From contig OX467087.1 of the NCBI GenBank assembly GCA_950106755.1, positions 5,460,047-5,524,046 on the forward strand: a DNA stretch of 64,000 nt, in the 5' to 3' direction. The notes beneath the pieces were generated by a model. It was not told the origin of the DNA. It did no database searches and was given only the letters and a program-made list of their open reading frames with translations. Each line of letters opens with the position of its first letter. Position 1 is the first letter of the stretch. This document shows, one piece after another, positions 1 to 17,500 of this stretch. The DNA comes from Climacium dendroides (lineage: Eukaryota; Streptophyta; Bryopsida; Hypnales; Climaciaceae). The position numbers and the translations under genes were made by a program.

Positions 1-2400
1 CTTTCAGAATATACATGTACATGTGTACATTCATATATTTTTCTTCATAAATCAATTGCAAAAATCAAATATAATATAATAAGTTGCCGCTTGTAGATGT
101 CAATTGTGAATGTCAATTGTGAATGTCTTTTCTTGTTAATACTTGGGAACTCTATTTTTTTCAAGTAATAAATACAAGTATGGCTACTTAGACCCATTTA
201 ACTTGTTGTAGATCCACTTTAGTATATTATTATAATAAGATTTTATGATTCGAGAAGAAAAACTTGTTTTTGTGGCTTCAAGGTGACGCTTTTAAATGAC
301 AAAGAATGATATAAAGAGTTCAATCTTGAATTAGTTTCATCAATTTGAGTTAGTTTTCTTGAATCTATAAAATTTGTAATTTGTTGTGAAGTTTAATTTT
401 GAAATGTCGAATTGAAAGTTTTTTATGAAGTCATAAGATCTTGAGTCTCAGCTAGAAGCAGAGCTAAACTTTTTTTTGTCTCAACTGCCCAATCAACTAG
501 TCCAACTGATGTTAACGATATCACGGCAAGTTCGTTCATGAAAGGAAGGTGGACCTTCTCGGCCATTGAAACAACCTCATTTAGAGCAGCATTGACACAA
601 CGATCTTCAAAAAGATGCTCGTGCTTTGATGATTTTGCTTCAAATCGGTTGTGTTGAATTAAATACTCAAGATTAAACTATTGAAGGCAATTTTGAAGGC
701 AATTTTGAAGGCCTAAATAAAGAGTATTATTATTGCATGACTAGGCCGATTAGAGGAAGTCTTGGCCATCAACGTTGATTGAAAGGGCTAGTGAATCCTT
801 TAACAAAAGCCGAACGTACAGATTATATGGTTGTTACCATTTGATGTATTCTAAAGTTTTTGCAAATGGAGTAGTATTCTTTGACTTCAAATTTTACTTC
901 AGTTTGGATTTTATTTTAGTATAGTAATCATTTTATATTTTGTAGTTCATTCTTATGTTTAAAATTGAAGGATAGAGATTTAAATGAGATTTACCTACTA
1001 AAATTTAACTTTGGTGATAGTTTGGGCCTTTGGAGGTGAATTAAAACTTTTATAAGGACTTTTCCATGACCAATGAGGGTTTGAAGATCCATGGTGATTG
1101 TATATGGGTTGCCCTCCCCTCCCTTAAAGTTTATTTAATAGGTAGGTCCCATTTTTTTGCCTAGTCAGATTTGTATGGGGAAAAGAAAAGAAGAGACCTG
1201 TGACTTCGAGGAGTCATAACTTTTGATGTATTTTGAATTTTGCAATGAAATTTTGAGAGTTTATTTTTCAAGTTCTTGTGCTTCCAAAAAGACTATTCTT
1301 GCTTGATTTGAAATTATGAATGAAAAGTTATAAGCAATTGAGTGAAAGAGGGTCTGTTGTCATTTACATGAAGAGGAGCAGAAATTCAAGCGACCACCGT
1401 GATTTGTAGTTTTCACTTTTCTTTTTGAGATTTGAAAGAATTAGAGTAGTTTTTTTTATCTTTCTAAAGATTCAATTCTTGAAACATTTGAAGCATTTTA
1501 GAGAAAGTTATGAGAGTTTGAGTGAAAGTAGGTTTAGTGCCTTTCTATTTGGAGAGTTTGGGTGAGGTTTGCAGGTGGATGCATTTGGTGCATCCATTTT
1601 CTTTATATTCTTTACTTAAGTGTTGTTTGGGGAAGAGAATTTAGTGTGAATTTTTTGTCTTGATACCTTCTCTCATGGTGAACTTTGTCATGTTTTGTGT
1701 ACATGGTTAGGCGCTTTCGATTTTTAGCTGTATCATGGTAGTGAGGTCGGGTTAATAATTAGTGAGACCATTGAGTGTGCACAAAGTGGACGATTCTAGT
1801 TTCTCTTTGTAGTGAGGTTGGAGTGTTGACCAATAGAGCATAAGGTTTGGTGGTAATGTAGGTGCATGTGCATGTTGCTTTTATCTTGTAGATAGTTGCA
1901 GGTACCCAAATAGTCATCAAAATTACTTGGAAGTGTTTGTATTTGAGGCTTTGAACTGGTGGTAGATACCAATGAGGCTTGTAAGTCTAATCGGCTTTGG
2001 ATACTATTAGATACCTTGGGTCTTAGGTATAAACAGAGTTATTAGTCAAAAACAATTTGTATTTTGAAAACAAGATTGGTCTTTAGAAAAAAAAATTCTT
2101 CCTTTTCCAACCTCGTCACTTTTAGTTGCAGCCAAATACCTTGTATATTCCCAAAGTAGACTCTTTTCACCCCGACAACATAGATTACGTCTATTGGATG
2201 ATAAAAAAGAAGATGATTTCAATGTCCGTTTCAATGTGCATTTGGTTCTTGAGTTTGGGGTAGAACATTTATGATAGTCTTGAGCTACCAAGTTCTTTTG
2301 GGAGTTCCAAACTAAGCAATAAACATGCAATTTGTCATTTTTGCACTTAGCCAAGTGCACTCAATGTATACACAATGATAAACCCACTATCCATACAAAT

Positions 2401-2402
2401 TT

Positions 2403-2433
<31 letters not shown>

Positions 2434-2434
2434 T
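2401..2434. repeat. (TTTA)n microsatellite
   Basis: About eight uninterrupted TTTA units in AT-rich intergenic DNA. No associated gene is visible. Confidence 0.9.
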
Positions 2435-3889
2435 ATTTTTTGCCTCTAGCATCCCATAGAGCTTTGTGGGGTGTATTGTACCAAGTGATGTACTTTCCAA
2501 GTACCTTTCGTGAATGTTTTGTCTCCACCTTTGAGATAAACCAAGCACAACCAAATTTCTTGAGTTTTTGATGTAGAATTCATGATGGGAGCTTAAACGT
2601 TCAAAGCTCCTAACTTTGATAGATATAGGGTGGAAATGAATGATAGGATGATGGAGGACTATTTTTGTGACACTCTCATATGTAGATTTGCATTTAAAAA
2701 AAAAAATCAAATACGAAATTACTCATTTTGTCTATCATGGATAGGATTATTGTTTGCAATAACTACTTTGTTAATTTAGAAGAAGAATGCACATAGTTTG
2801 GAGGGCTTTCTCCACAACAAAAAACCATTGTTTCTCTTCATATGCTTTGCTACGGTGTGAGAGTAGATGTCATGGACAAGTATTAATAAATTAAAATATC
2901 AACACCTAAAATATAAGAATCAATTGTGGAGATTCAATATAATACATGGTAAACAATCAATAAGAAGATACCATTAGAAGAAGTCATAGCATGTGTCTTG
3001 AGTTCTCATTGTATTTTTTCTCAGGTAAGTGTGTTTTAATTTAGAAGTCATATTATTGTCAATTCAATGTTCAAGTATTGTGCTTTGTAAAGATGCATTC
3101 AAAAGTAAATATTTATCCATTATTGAACCAAAGATGTCTATTTCTACTTTAAAAGCTTTATTTTCTAATTGCTAGAATCTATTTATTAACTCCTAAAGTC
3201 CCATTGTCCCCTCAAGGGACAAAATGGATTTCGGACAAGCTCCTATGATCTCAATATTTGTTGTAATTTTTTGAAACTTTTTGTGAAGATAGGAAAACAT
3301 GTTAGCTTTCCAAAAATATAATCTTTAAATTTCAATCAGAGCTTGGAAGCAAAAGTTATGGAACAAATTTTTTTTTCACTCAATAGGTAGAAAAAAAAAC
3401 TTCAAAAAAACTTCAAGTAAAAAATTAAATTTTTTTTTTGTATAGATTATATTTTTATGTACATATAAAGCTTTGATTCATTCCATTTGGATTTGTTATG
3501 AGAAAGTTATAAACAATCTTGTTTTGGGACAATTAGAGCATCTTCTTGAAAAAATAACTTGTAGAATTCATCTTTGACATTGATTTTCACAATTTTTCAA
3601 AAAAAAAAGTTTCACAAGGTTAAGATGTCTTGCTAGAACAATCTCACTATTGAAATTAGTATATTTTAATTCCATCTTAAAGCTATTAACAATTTAGATT
3701 TTCCTTCAATCTTGAACCTACTTCTACTTAACAATTTTTTAATGAATGAAAATGAAGAGTCTTCAAAAATTTAAAAAATTGTAAGATCTCAACTCAATTT
3801 TTTATCATATAAAATTATAAATTAAAAACCAGTAGAGTAAAAATGATAAGTTATGAAGGTTTAAAGCCAAATAATATAGTTGAGGAAGG

Positions 3890-4140
3890 TGCAAAAAAAT
3901 TAGATTTCTTCACTTTAAAAGCACAAATATCTTGCAATCTATGTAGTCAAAGTTTGTAAAAATTTTGCCATACATTTTTATACTAGTCTAGTACAAGATC
4001 CTATGGTTAGATATGAAAGAAATTTAAAAAAAAATAAGTTTTTGCTCATTGCTATAGAAATGGCAGTTTTGAGTGTTTTTTGGTGGAAAAGTGGCCTTGG
4101 GACTTTAGAGGTTAATTACATGCTGTTCTCATTTGATATG
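3890..4140 (+). repeat. Dispersed repeat family R3, copy 1
   Basis: The segment containing TCTTGCAATCTAT and, further on, ACAAGATCCTA is recognisably similar in order and spacing to 60440-60640, and weakly to 38850-38940. All three are diverged. There is no coding capacity and no clear terminal structure, so the class is unknown. Confidence 0.55.
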
Positions 4141-4639
4141 TGCAAAGAGAACGTGCTTATACTTAGAAACTATATTTATAGGCCATTCAAGGTTTTAGAA
4201 AGTTATTGAATTTTGAAGAGGGTTTAGATTTGCTAAAAAAATTTTGACCTACAATACAATTTGGGTTCATATTTGGAGAAGGTATGTTCCAATCTTACCA
4301 CCTTATTTTACATGTAGTCACATGGGACCAGTATTTATCCATTGGTGAGACAATGAATTGGTTTGAACCTGCACTTAAATTTATTCATAGCCATTAAACT
4401 CATGTCCCAACTTTTTTTGAAATAATTTGCAATAAGGTAGAAATACCTAATTTCGTCCCTGTATTGAATCCTTATTCCATAGAGTGCCCTTAAAGTGTCC
4501 CTAGAGTTCCATTAATGTGTCTTATACATGTTTAACTCTGACACACTTGAAGGACACATACTGAACTTTGATTTGCTGATAGCTGAATTTTGCGCAGTTC
4601 AGTTTCAGGTACACCTATGGGATAGTTCCAGTGATCTAG

Positions 4640-4830
4640 AGACCCGCCACTTTGAAAAATCATAAAAATAACATATCACATCAGAAAAATCTATTTTTTT
4701 TTAATATTCATGATTTTCTCTTGCTAATATTACAAAAATATTATTTTTAGAAAAATATGCCTCTAACTATGCTGAATTGCTTAAAGTAAAGGTTTTGGGT
4801 GTTTATACCTTAAACGGTCCATTACTCCAC
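4640..4830 (+). repeat. Dispersed repeat family R2, copy 1
   Basis: The order of blocks (CCACTTTGAAAAAT, then a T-rich stretch, TTGCTAATATTACAAAAATA, then an A-rich stretch leading to CTATGCTGAATTGCTTA) matches 54860-55050 in the same orientation and 58845-59040 in inverse orientation. By eye the copies are roughly two-thirds identical. It ends just upstream of the Miro promoter region. Confidence 0.65.
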
Positions 4831-5534
4831 TTTGAAAAATTCCGCATGCTTTTCGCAGCTTGGTGGTGTGGGTGACGCCCGGCGTTTCGTGGGGTCATTT
4901 CATGTGGAGCTTCTTCTGCAACTCGGCTGCAAACGAATTAGGGCTAGAGAATTAGGGCTTGCCATTCCTGTTCGTGTGAACCTGAAATTATGGCACTTAT
5001 TTAATCTCCAAAGCAGTGGAACATGTTTCGAAAAATTTGGATCACGTGATCACAACGAGTTGCGTGTCGACGATTTTCAGTAGCGTCACTCACGTGGCAG
5101 AAATACTCAGCGTCAGGTTTTGGAGACTTGTTCAGTCGATTGTTTCTTGAGGAGAAGTGGATTGTTTGTGCATAGGTTGTGCGGCGGAGGAAGACTCTAG
5201 GGTACGGTGGTCAAAGCGTCCGTTTGTGTACATCCCAAATTTCTGAACCTATCATTCTCCGCGCATCGGATTTGAAGTTACAGCCGCTACTTATTAATTC
5301 TGCGATTTTCATTGAAAGTTTGATTACTAGTCAGCTCGTACTATTCATACTACGAAGTCGACGAGAGGCCCGGACAGGAAAGTTGACCCTGTTCTTGACT
5401 ATCTTGCTGTAGGGCTTAAGCACTTTTAGGTCGTGTCTGCTCTTCAGTTCGCGAGCACAAAAATATTGGTGCTCCTGGAAGCTTAGGACTGGAAGGATTT
5501 CGTGGGCGTTTCGAGGTAAAGGTAGTAACTAGTG
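4831..5534 (+). promoter_or_regulatory. Promoter and 5' leader region of the Miro gene
   Basis: GC content rises sharply here compared with the flank to the left, as expected for promoter and transcribed leader DNA just before the start codon at 5535. Open frames in this stretch (for example 4832-5083) resemble no known protein and are not called. The transcription start cannot be placed from sequence alone. Confidence 0.4.
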
Positions 5535-11263
<5,729 letters not shown>

Positions 11264-11669
11264 GGCTTATACCCTCCACTTTTCGCTCATCGAAGGTGAT
11301 CGCAGGATCTTCCGCTTGGGGTTTTTCTTGTAGCTGTGGACAGTATGAGACATGGGCGGGTTGCACCATGGATAATCAAAGGATTCAGAAGAAACTCTGG
11401 ACAAGTATACGTCTCTCGGCTCAAGAAACCATCTGGAATTGGCGCCCGTCGCCACCATTTTGAGGAGCTAGACCGCATGTGAAGTCGGGTTGGTGAGGAC
11501 GGGTGCCATTGCGGTCGCAGGACTTGTGTCCAGCCAGACACAGGCTAAGTTGAGCCTTTGTGCATAGAATTGATCAGAATGTGACACCGCATTAGGGACG
11601 AGTTGTGTACAGGAACTCATGACTGGAATCGGTTATGAAGATCCGCTCAGGATATGTACTCGGAGCACG
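11264..11669 (+). other. Probable 3' UTR and flank of the Miro gene
   Basis: Non-coding sequence follows the Miro stop codon at 11261-11263, with composition like the transcribed region. Minus-strand frames at 11267-11541 have no recognisable homology. No clear polyadenylation site could be chosen. Confidence 0.4.
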
Positions 11670-11890
11670 GCAGGCCTAGTGGTTAAGCCATCAGAAATGA
11701 AGAGGCGCCAGCCTGACCTGCCCGCACCCGGTTGAAAATCCCCGGGCCCAGCCAGTCAGTCACATGGTTTAGGGATAAGCAATTGACTGGTTTAGATCCT
11801 GCCAAATGGTATTTTTTTAACTCATAAGAAAGGTTTGTGGGAGGGGGAATGTAGATCTGAAGCTTTTGAGGCAAAATAAATTATAATAAG
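11670..11890 (+). mobile_element. tRNA-derived SINE (probable)
   Basis: The 5' part looks like an RNA polymerase III internal promoter. A box-A-like CCTAGTGGTTAAGCC lies near 11674 and a box-B-like GGTTGAAAATCCC near 11730, about 50 nt apart as in a tRNA. An unrelated body follows, ending in an A/T-rich tail (AAAATAAATTATAATAAG). This tRNA-like head plus tail is the architecture of a SINE. A true tRNA is unlikely because the arms do not fold into a full cloverleaf and the box B has substitutions. No target-site duplication was confirmed. Confidence 0.6.
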
Positions 11891-13069
11891 ATTGCAGATG
11901 CAGTCTTAATCTTTGGAATTTTTTTTGCTTGTCCCATCTCAGTATGATTTTTTTTCAACTTTGCACAAATATCATGAAGCATTCCAACCGTCCGTCGCTA
12001 TATAGTGAAGGCACCCATAATTGATCAAATGAGGAATTTGGGACATGAGGAGCAGTGGAAGGTGAAGCAAATATTGCACGAGGTGCAGTGACATGAACGA
12101 TGGGGATTGCAAAAAGTATGGTAATTTTTGTGTTGAAAGTGAAATTATTAGGATTTTTGAAAGGTCAAAGTTTTGGTTGATCTATGGCCAATGCTTAGAG
12201 TCATCCAAAGCTGCTCACTAACATCTGAAGGCTAAGTAGCGCAGAACAATAGATGAGATTGCAGCCCTCTAGAGGGTTGCAAGTTCCTAGCAGTTACTCC
12301 TGCAAGAACTCCTCTGGAGAGGGCTACAGTAGCTTGCTGATGTGGTCGAGAGATTGCCACGTTTGAAAAAAAAAAAAAAAATTCAAAGAAACTTTTTCCA
12401 TCATTTCAAGACTGCAAATTCTTTAAATTTTTTAAAATTAATTTTTATTTATTTATTAGAAACAGCCATTTTATTGGAAACAGCCATTCACCAGAATCTG
12501 CGACGGGACCAGCATTGGGAATGGGCTTGAAACAGCCCTCCTGACCCCAGAAATCATCTAATGAACATGGCATGCTCTAATTCTTGTGACACTTGGCTGT
12601 CCTGTGCTAGTTGTATTGAAAGCCATCAAACAGTGAAGCTTCCCAAATTTAACACACCCAATATGCAAAAATTGTATTTTCAACATATTGAAATGTTTTT
12701 CACCCTTTTTTCATATAGTGCCCAACATGCCCAGTATGCAGTAAGCTTTTGAGAAGTGTCCATCATCCGATGGTTGTCAGCTCAGCAGATCAGTTATGAC
12801 TACGAAGTTCAGTCAGTCAGTCGTGTTTTTATAATGAAACTAATTCTGCTGCTGAAGCTCGTTTTGCATACTCGTCAGTAGGACGAAGGGAGGAGATGCG
12901 AACATTCGCAGCATACCCTGGGCGCCCGTGACGGAACAGGCGGGGAAAAGAACATGCGTGGCGGGACCTCCCCATCCCGTCATGTGCCAGATGTCTACAG
13001 CTAACCTATGCCCTGCCTCCCCGTGGAAACCTACACTTGTCGCCCGCTCAAAGGCCGAGGGCAGAAGAG
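11891..13069. other. Intergenic region between Miro and EDR2-like genes
   Basis: No gene is seen. There is a poly-A run near 12367 and a short duplicated AAACAGCCATT motif near 12463-12490. GC content rises after about 12840, consistent with the start of the promoter of the downstream gene. Confidence 0.45.
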
Positions 13070-13203
13070 ACCCGCTCAATCCTTCGCTCACTATGGCCTT
13101 GCAAATTCGCCTCACGGCCTCTCTCGCCTTCGAATTTCACCCGATTTCCAAACTCTAGGTTTATTGCGGAAGACTCTTCTCTCTACACTTTGCAGGTACG
13201 AGT

Positions 13204-14040
13204 TCACGCGCTGGTGCTTCGTTCGGACGAATGCAAATTGGTACTACAATCTTAGTCTTCCTTCGATGGTTTTCTGCTTTGCTTTGCTTTGCTTTGCTTT
13301 GTCGAAGTAGCTAGAAGAATCCTGCCGTTTGTGTCGTTTTCTCTCATGGATGCTAAAATACTTGTGCATTGATAGCTACATAGTTGATACGGTGTTGCAA
13401 GTCTGTTCTGTTATCTTTCATTGTTCCCTAGGGCTGTACACAGGAAAGAGTCTCTGCTCATTCAGCAGAGAATTTCAGCACATTATGAGCGCGAGAGCTA
13501 TTGTGGAAGTCCCTTCTCTCTAAACTTTCTGAGTACTATTCTTGTGCATTGATGGGTACAAGTTGATACGGTGTTGCAATGCTTTTTGATTCTCTATTTT
13601 TCTCCATTAGGATTATACGTAGGAAAGAGTCAAGTGCTGCTCAGTTGGCAGCGAAATTCAGCAGATTACCACTACTAGGGCTATTGTGGGCGTCGCTTCT
13701 CCCTGAACATTTCAGATACAACTTCGTGCACTGGCGTTTAGTTTTGATGGATGCAAATAGGTGTTACAATCTGAATCTTACTTAGATTGTTTCTTTTTCT
13801 TTGATTTTGAGTGAAGTAGCTAGAAGATTCCTGCCAATTGTGCCGGTCGTTCTTATACGGATGCTAAAATACTTGTGCATTGATGACTATATAGTTGGCA
13901 CGGTGTTGCAATTCTTTTCTGATTATTTTTTTCGTCCCCTAGGATTCTGTGTAGGAAAGAGTCTTTGCTCATTCGGCAGAGAATTTCAGCAAATTATGAA
14001 CACGAGGGCGTTTGCGAGAGGTTTTTTTTTCTAAACTTGC
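13204..14040 (+). repeat. Imperfect tandem repeats in the leader of the EDR2-like gene
   Basis: The phrase ATACTTGTGCATTGAT and the following text with GATACGGTGTTGCAA, GGAAAGAGTC and GAATTTCAGCA occurs three times, about 170 and 330 bp apart. A second phrase (GAAGTAGCTAGAAGA...CCTGCC) occurs twice. The copies have diverged by substitutions and small indels. Confidence 0.8.
13271..13302 (+). repeat. (CTTTG)n microsatellite
   Basis: Five perfect units of a pentanucleotide (TGCTT/CTTTG register) inside the leader duplications of the EDR2-like gene. Confidence 0.85.
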
Positions 14041-14533
14041 AAGCTCCAGGTACTCTACTGAAGCTTACTTAGTTCCGATGGTGCTATCTGAATTTCGCTT
14101 TACTTGTTTTCTCTCCTGGTTTCGGTTTTGATTTTATGTTTGCGGAGTAGCAAGAAGGATTCTGCCATTTATCTTAAATTTACCTTTTCCTCTTCAGATT
14201 GAAGGGATGAGTCTATGCATATTCGGTAGAAATGTTTCTGTGGATTTTTCATAGTTTTGGTTGGGCAGGCAAGTTATATTGTTATCAAATTCTTGTTATA
14301 CTCTCTTGCGCTTTCTGTTTCGTTGCGTGCGGCGCTTGTCGAAAATGATCTGAACAATATGACAGTTTCGTTAACGTTGGCAGTGTTTATGGTTTCGAAA
14401 TCCTAATGGATTGTGATTTCTGCTAAAGGTTGGTCATTGAGACTTTGAGCGAGCTCACCGAGTGGTGCAGGCTACTTTGAATTTTGCGAAGAGGTGAAGG
14501 GAGTTTTAGGGATCGGTTTTGAAGGGAAAAACC

Positions 14534-17500
14534 ATGGGGGATAGTGCTGTGACGAGAATGGAGGGTTGGGTGTACTATCTGAGCTCTAGTAAACTGCGAT
14601 TAAATCATCCTCGCAAACGTTATTTGGTTGTTGCGGGAAATCGAGCGAGCTCTTTCAAGGACAAACCCAAAGCTGAGGGTGAGGTGAGATTCCGTTCCAC
14701 ATGTTTGCATTTGAAGAAATTTACGATTTGGAGCGGTATCTGTTTGGAGAGTAATGACAAGGTGCCAACAGTTCCAGATTTCAAGTCATATATGCCACAA
14801 CATCCTCGCAAAGTAACATGGTGTTTCTAATTTCTTGATGCTTGATGCCAGTCTTGCAATTTTTTTGTTCCTTTTCGTTGGGCCTTGCGGTTCCAAAACC
14901 CAATATGCTTAGAGGATTTTGTACGGGGAAACCTGGTGCATGAAGTGAAGTTTTACAGGAATGGGGTGAAATGCATGTTGACCGCAGAATCCAGTGAGAT
15001 CGGGCATTATTGATCCAGAAACAAGAGTTACCGACCATGGCCGCGAAACTATTCATGGCCGAGTAAGCTTACTGCGCCTGCCCTCTATTCCTCACTATTA
15101 TTCTGGAGAGTAACACCATCTCTTGCTTCGAGATTTTCTGCAAGAAATCTCATATTAGCTTGTTTACTGGTGCCTACTGTGTGTTCAGGTTTTCTTTGCG
15201 TTTTCCATGCACGACCCGTACGTTCCTGAAGCCAAACTTCGAGTAAGTAAAGTGAGATTTCCCCATGCATGATTTCCAGATCGCCTGGTTTGAACAATTC
15301 GTCTCCGTTTCATGAGTAGTTTGCGTTTTTGGTGCTGAATAAGCTGTTCAGATGGTATGGGATTTGTGCGAGTAGATTAGTAGCATAGATAATGTGCTGA
15401 ATCTAGGAATGAACGACTGCGGTCATGTGCCCTAACCGCATCATGTGCAGATTGGAGTTCAAAATGCGGAGGATGCTGCCAGATGGATGCAAGCTTTCAG
15501 GGAAGTTACTGCGAGGGTATGGATTTCGAAGTAAATGACTTTTGTGATCGATTGTGCTGCGACTCAACTTTCGACCCAAATGCTTGCATGCCATTTATAG
15601 ACTGATCTCATTCGAAGCTCTTGAACACTAGATTTCTCCTGTTGTAATGTGATATTGTATCTTCCCATTAGACTCACAATTGTCAGATGAGATTGTCAAT
15701 TATTCTGGATTGCCTTTGTATTTGCTGAATTTACAGCTTTTGTACAGGCACTGCCTCAAGGTACCAATAAAACTTTCCTTCCGGCAGCTCAAGGACGTAG
15801 ACGCCTTCCAAATCTCAGGTCTGACTTTGCGAAACCATATCTGAACCCTTGTTTGTCTCAAACTGCGTTGTTTCTTGGCGACAATTTAACATCTCGAAAT
15901 GACTCGTAGTATATCATGCCGCGCAGAAGTGCTGTCCGCTTGAGTGGGGTGTCTGTTTATTTTTCTCAAGGACGAAGAGAATGAGACAATTCTGACACAT
16001 CGAGAAGAAAGTATTCGAATTGTGTCGAAATAATTTATTACCAACCAATCCAAAAACCAAGAGGGATAAGTACAAAAGATTAGTGCCAGTGCGGCAACTG
16101 TTGACTATCAGAAAGTGTCTTTGAGGACACCCTTCCAAAAAGGCGGGCTCAGTGGTTGAATATTGTATGTAGCTTACGCTTGCGATCTTGGAATTGGACG
16201 GTGTTTTGGTATATTACTCACTTGTTTTATTCAAATTTTGTGAGAGATATTGCAGGCGCTCAGGAAGGAGAGGAAGTGGGTTGGTTCAGGATTTGTCTGG
16301 AGGCTCGGATAACTTGATCGGCGATGAGTCAACCGGCGCACCTCGTGCAGGTATGAGCCTGACTGCCTCGTACAAGTAGCCAAAATTGAAGTTTCCGATT
16401 CTCAGGTGCCATGTATTTGTATACAATCATTCTACAAGGCATTCTAAAAGACGTAGGAACCATATTATTGCTCCTGTTTATAAAAATAGTTCTGCAGGTA
16501 ATGCATGAGAGCCTCGTTGTAGTATGTACATCCCTCATTACAAAATTATCTGTGCCATGCAGGGATGCCGAATTGGACGGGGACTTTACTAGCCAAAGAC
16601 CAATCACCTGATGTGGTTGCGTCCTCTCCGTGGCAAATTTTCGGGTGCAAGAATGGTGCGTAAGTTGTCCAGTCTTTGTGTCCTTGTATTAGATGACCAC
16701 TTCTACTGAGGATTGATATATAGATATTTGCCCTCGAAGCTGTCCCTCGTTTGAGTATGCAATGTGATACCTCCAATTTTTCTAGTTGACTTCTATTCTT
16801 CATACACTGGGTATTCTTAAGAGTGACTGGATTGAATTACCTCCCAAAAAAACAAATCTCATTTGAACTGTTTTGGCATATTTATTATCACAGCTAAAAA
16901 TACACCTGATCAGAATCTCTGGGGTCATTGGACTATCATAGAACAAGTCACCCATGTTCTTCAAAATGTTTCACCTTAAATTTATGCATTTTGTCCTCTT
17001 AATTTAGGTCTACGTTTCTTTGAGGAAACTACCGACGATGACGTGGATGTTCTTCAAAAGGTATTTTCAAATTCTGTCTTGTATGTTACCCAAGTACGGG
17101 ATACATTCACCTTCAATTTGAAACTGGACATAAATGTTTTGCCATTGGTTGAAATTGTTACATGGTTTTGTTATCCCAAAGTAATTTCAAAATTCAAAGT
17201 CTACTGAAATGTAACCGTCAGTTTGGGACCCTTCATGACATGATGTGTAATAAATATGTGAAAATTTGACCATGGCATTTTCATCGCTTGCTCGTGTATG
17301 TAATAGATATTTGGGGATGACTCTCCGACACTCATGGCAGTGGGCGTAGTAAATGCTAGCCCTGCGAGCGTCTTTGATACAGTCATGGCCTTGGGTCCTT
17401 CTCGGGCTGAGTGAGTTTTTGGAACTTTCTGTTCTTTTATGTGACTGTTTTATAGATTGTGCATTGAAGTGATGCTTCTATTCTTTTTATTTTTGGTTTT

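Larger units (their letters stand above)
1..4640. other. AT-rich gene-free stretch
   Basis: No convincing coding exon is visible on either strand; open frames are short and lack codon structure or recognisable domains. The base composition is strongly AT-rich, unlike the exons further right. It contains a TTTA tetranucleotide run and, near 3890-4140, one copy of a dispersed repeat that recurs near 60440. Some codons around 430-860 vaguely recall the end of a Ty1-copia polyprotein, but not well enough to call. It most likely consists of decayed retroelement DNA. Confidence 0.6.
13070..14533 (+). promoter_or_regulatory. Leader region of the EDR2-like gene with internal duplications
   Basis: A GC-richer segment ends at 13195 in a strong-looking donor (TTTGCAG followed by GTACGAG). 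This is followed by about 1.3 kb without coding structure and then the start codon at 14534, which suggests a 5' UTR exon and a long leader intron. The leader contains repeated segments: a block at 13204-13255 recurs at 13718-13785, and a block at 13370-13482 recurs at 13540-13665 and 13872-13996. An acceptor near 14470 (GTGCAG) could end the leader intron. This is inference. Confidence 0.45.

Noticed and set aside
430..880. Possible Ty1-copia reverse transcriptase/RNase H remnant (text resembling LEAEL and NPLTKA).
   Set aside because: The matches are a few residues long, lie in different frames with stops between, and no integrase, reverse transcriptase or LTR is visible.
4832..5412. Two plus-strand open frames before the Miro gene.
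   Set aside because: No homology, no splice link to the Miro start; more likely promoter and leader DNA.
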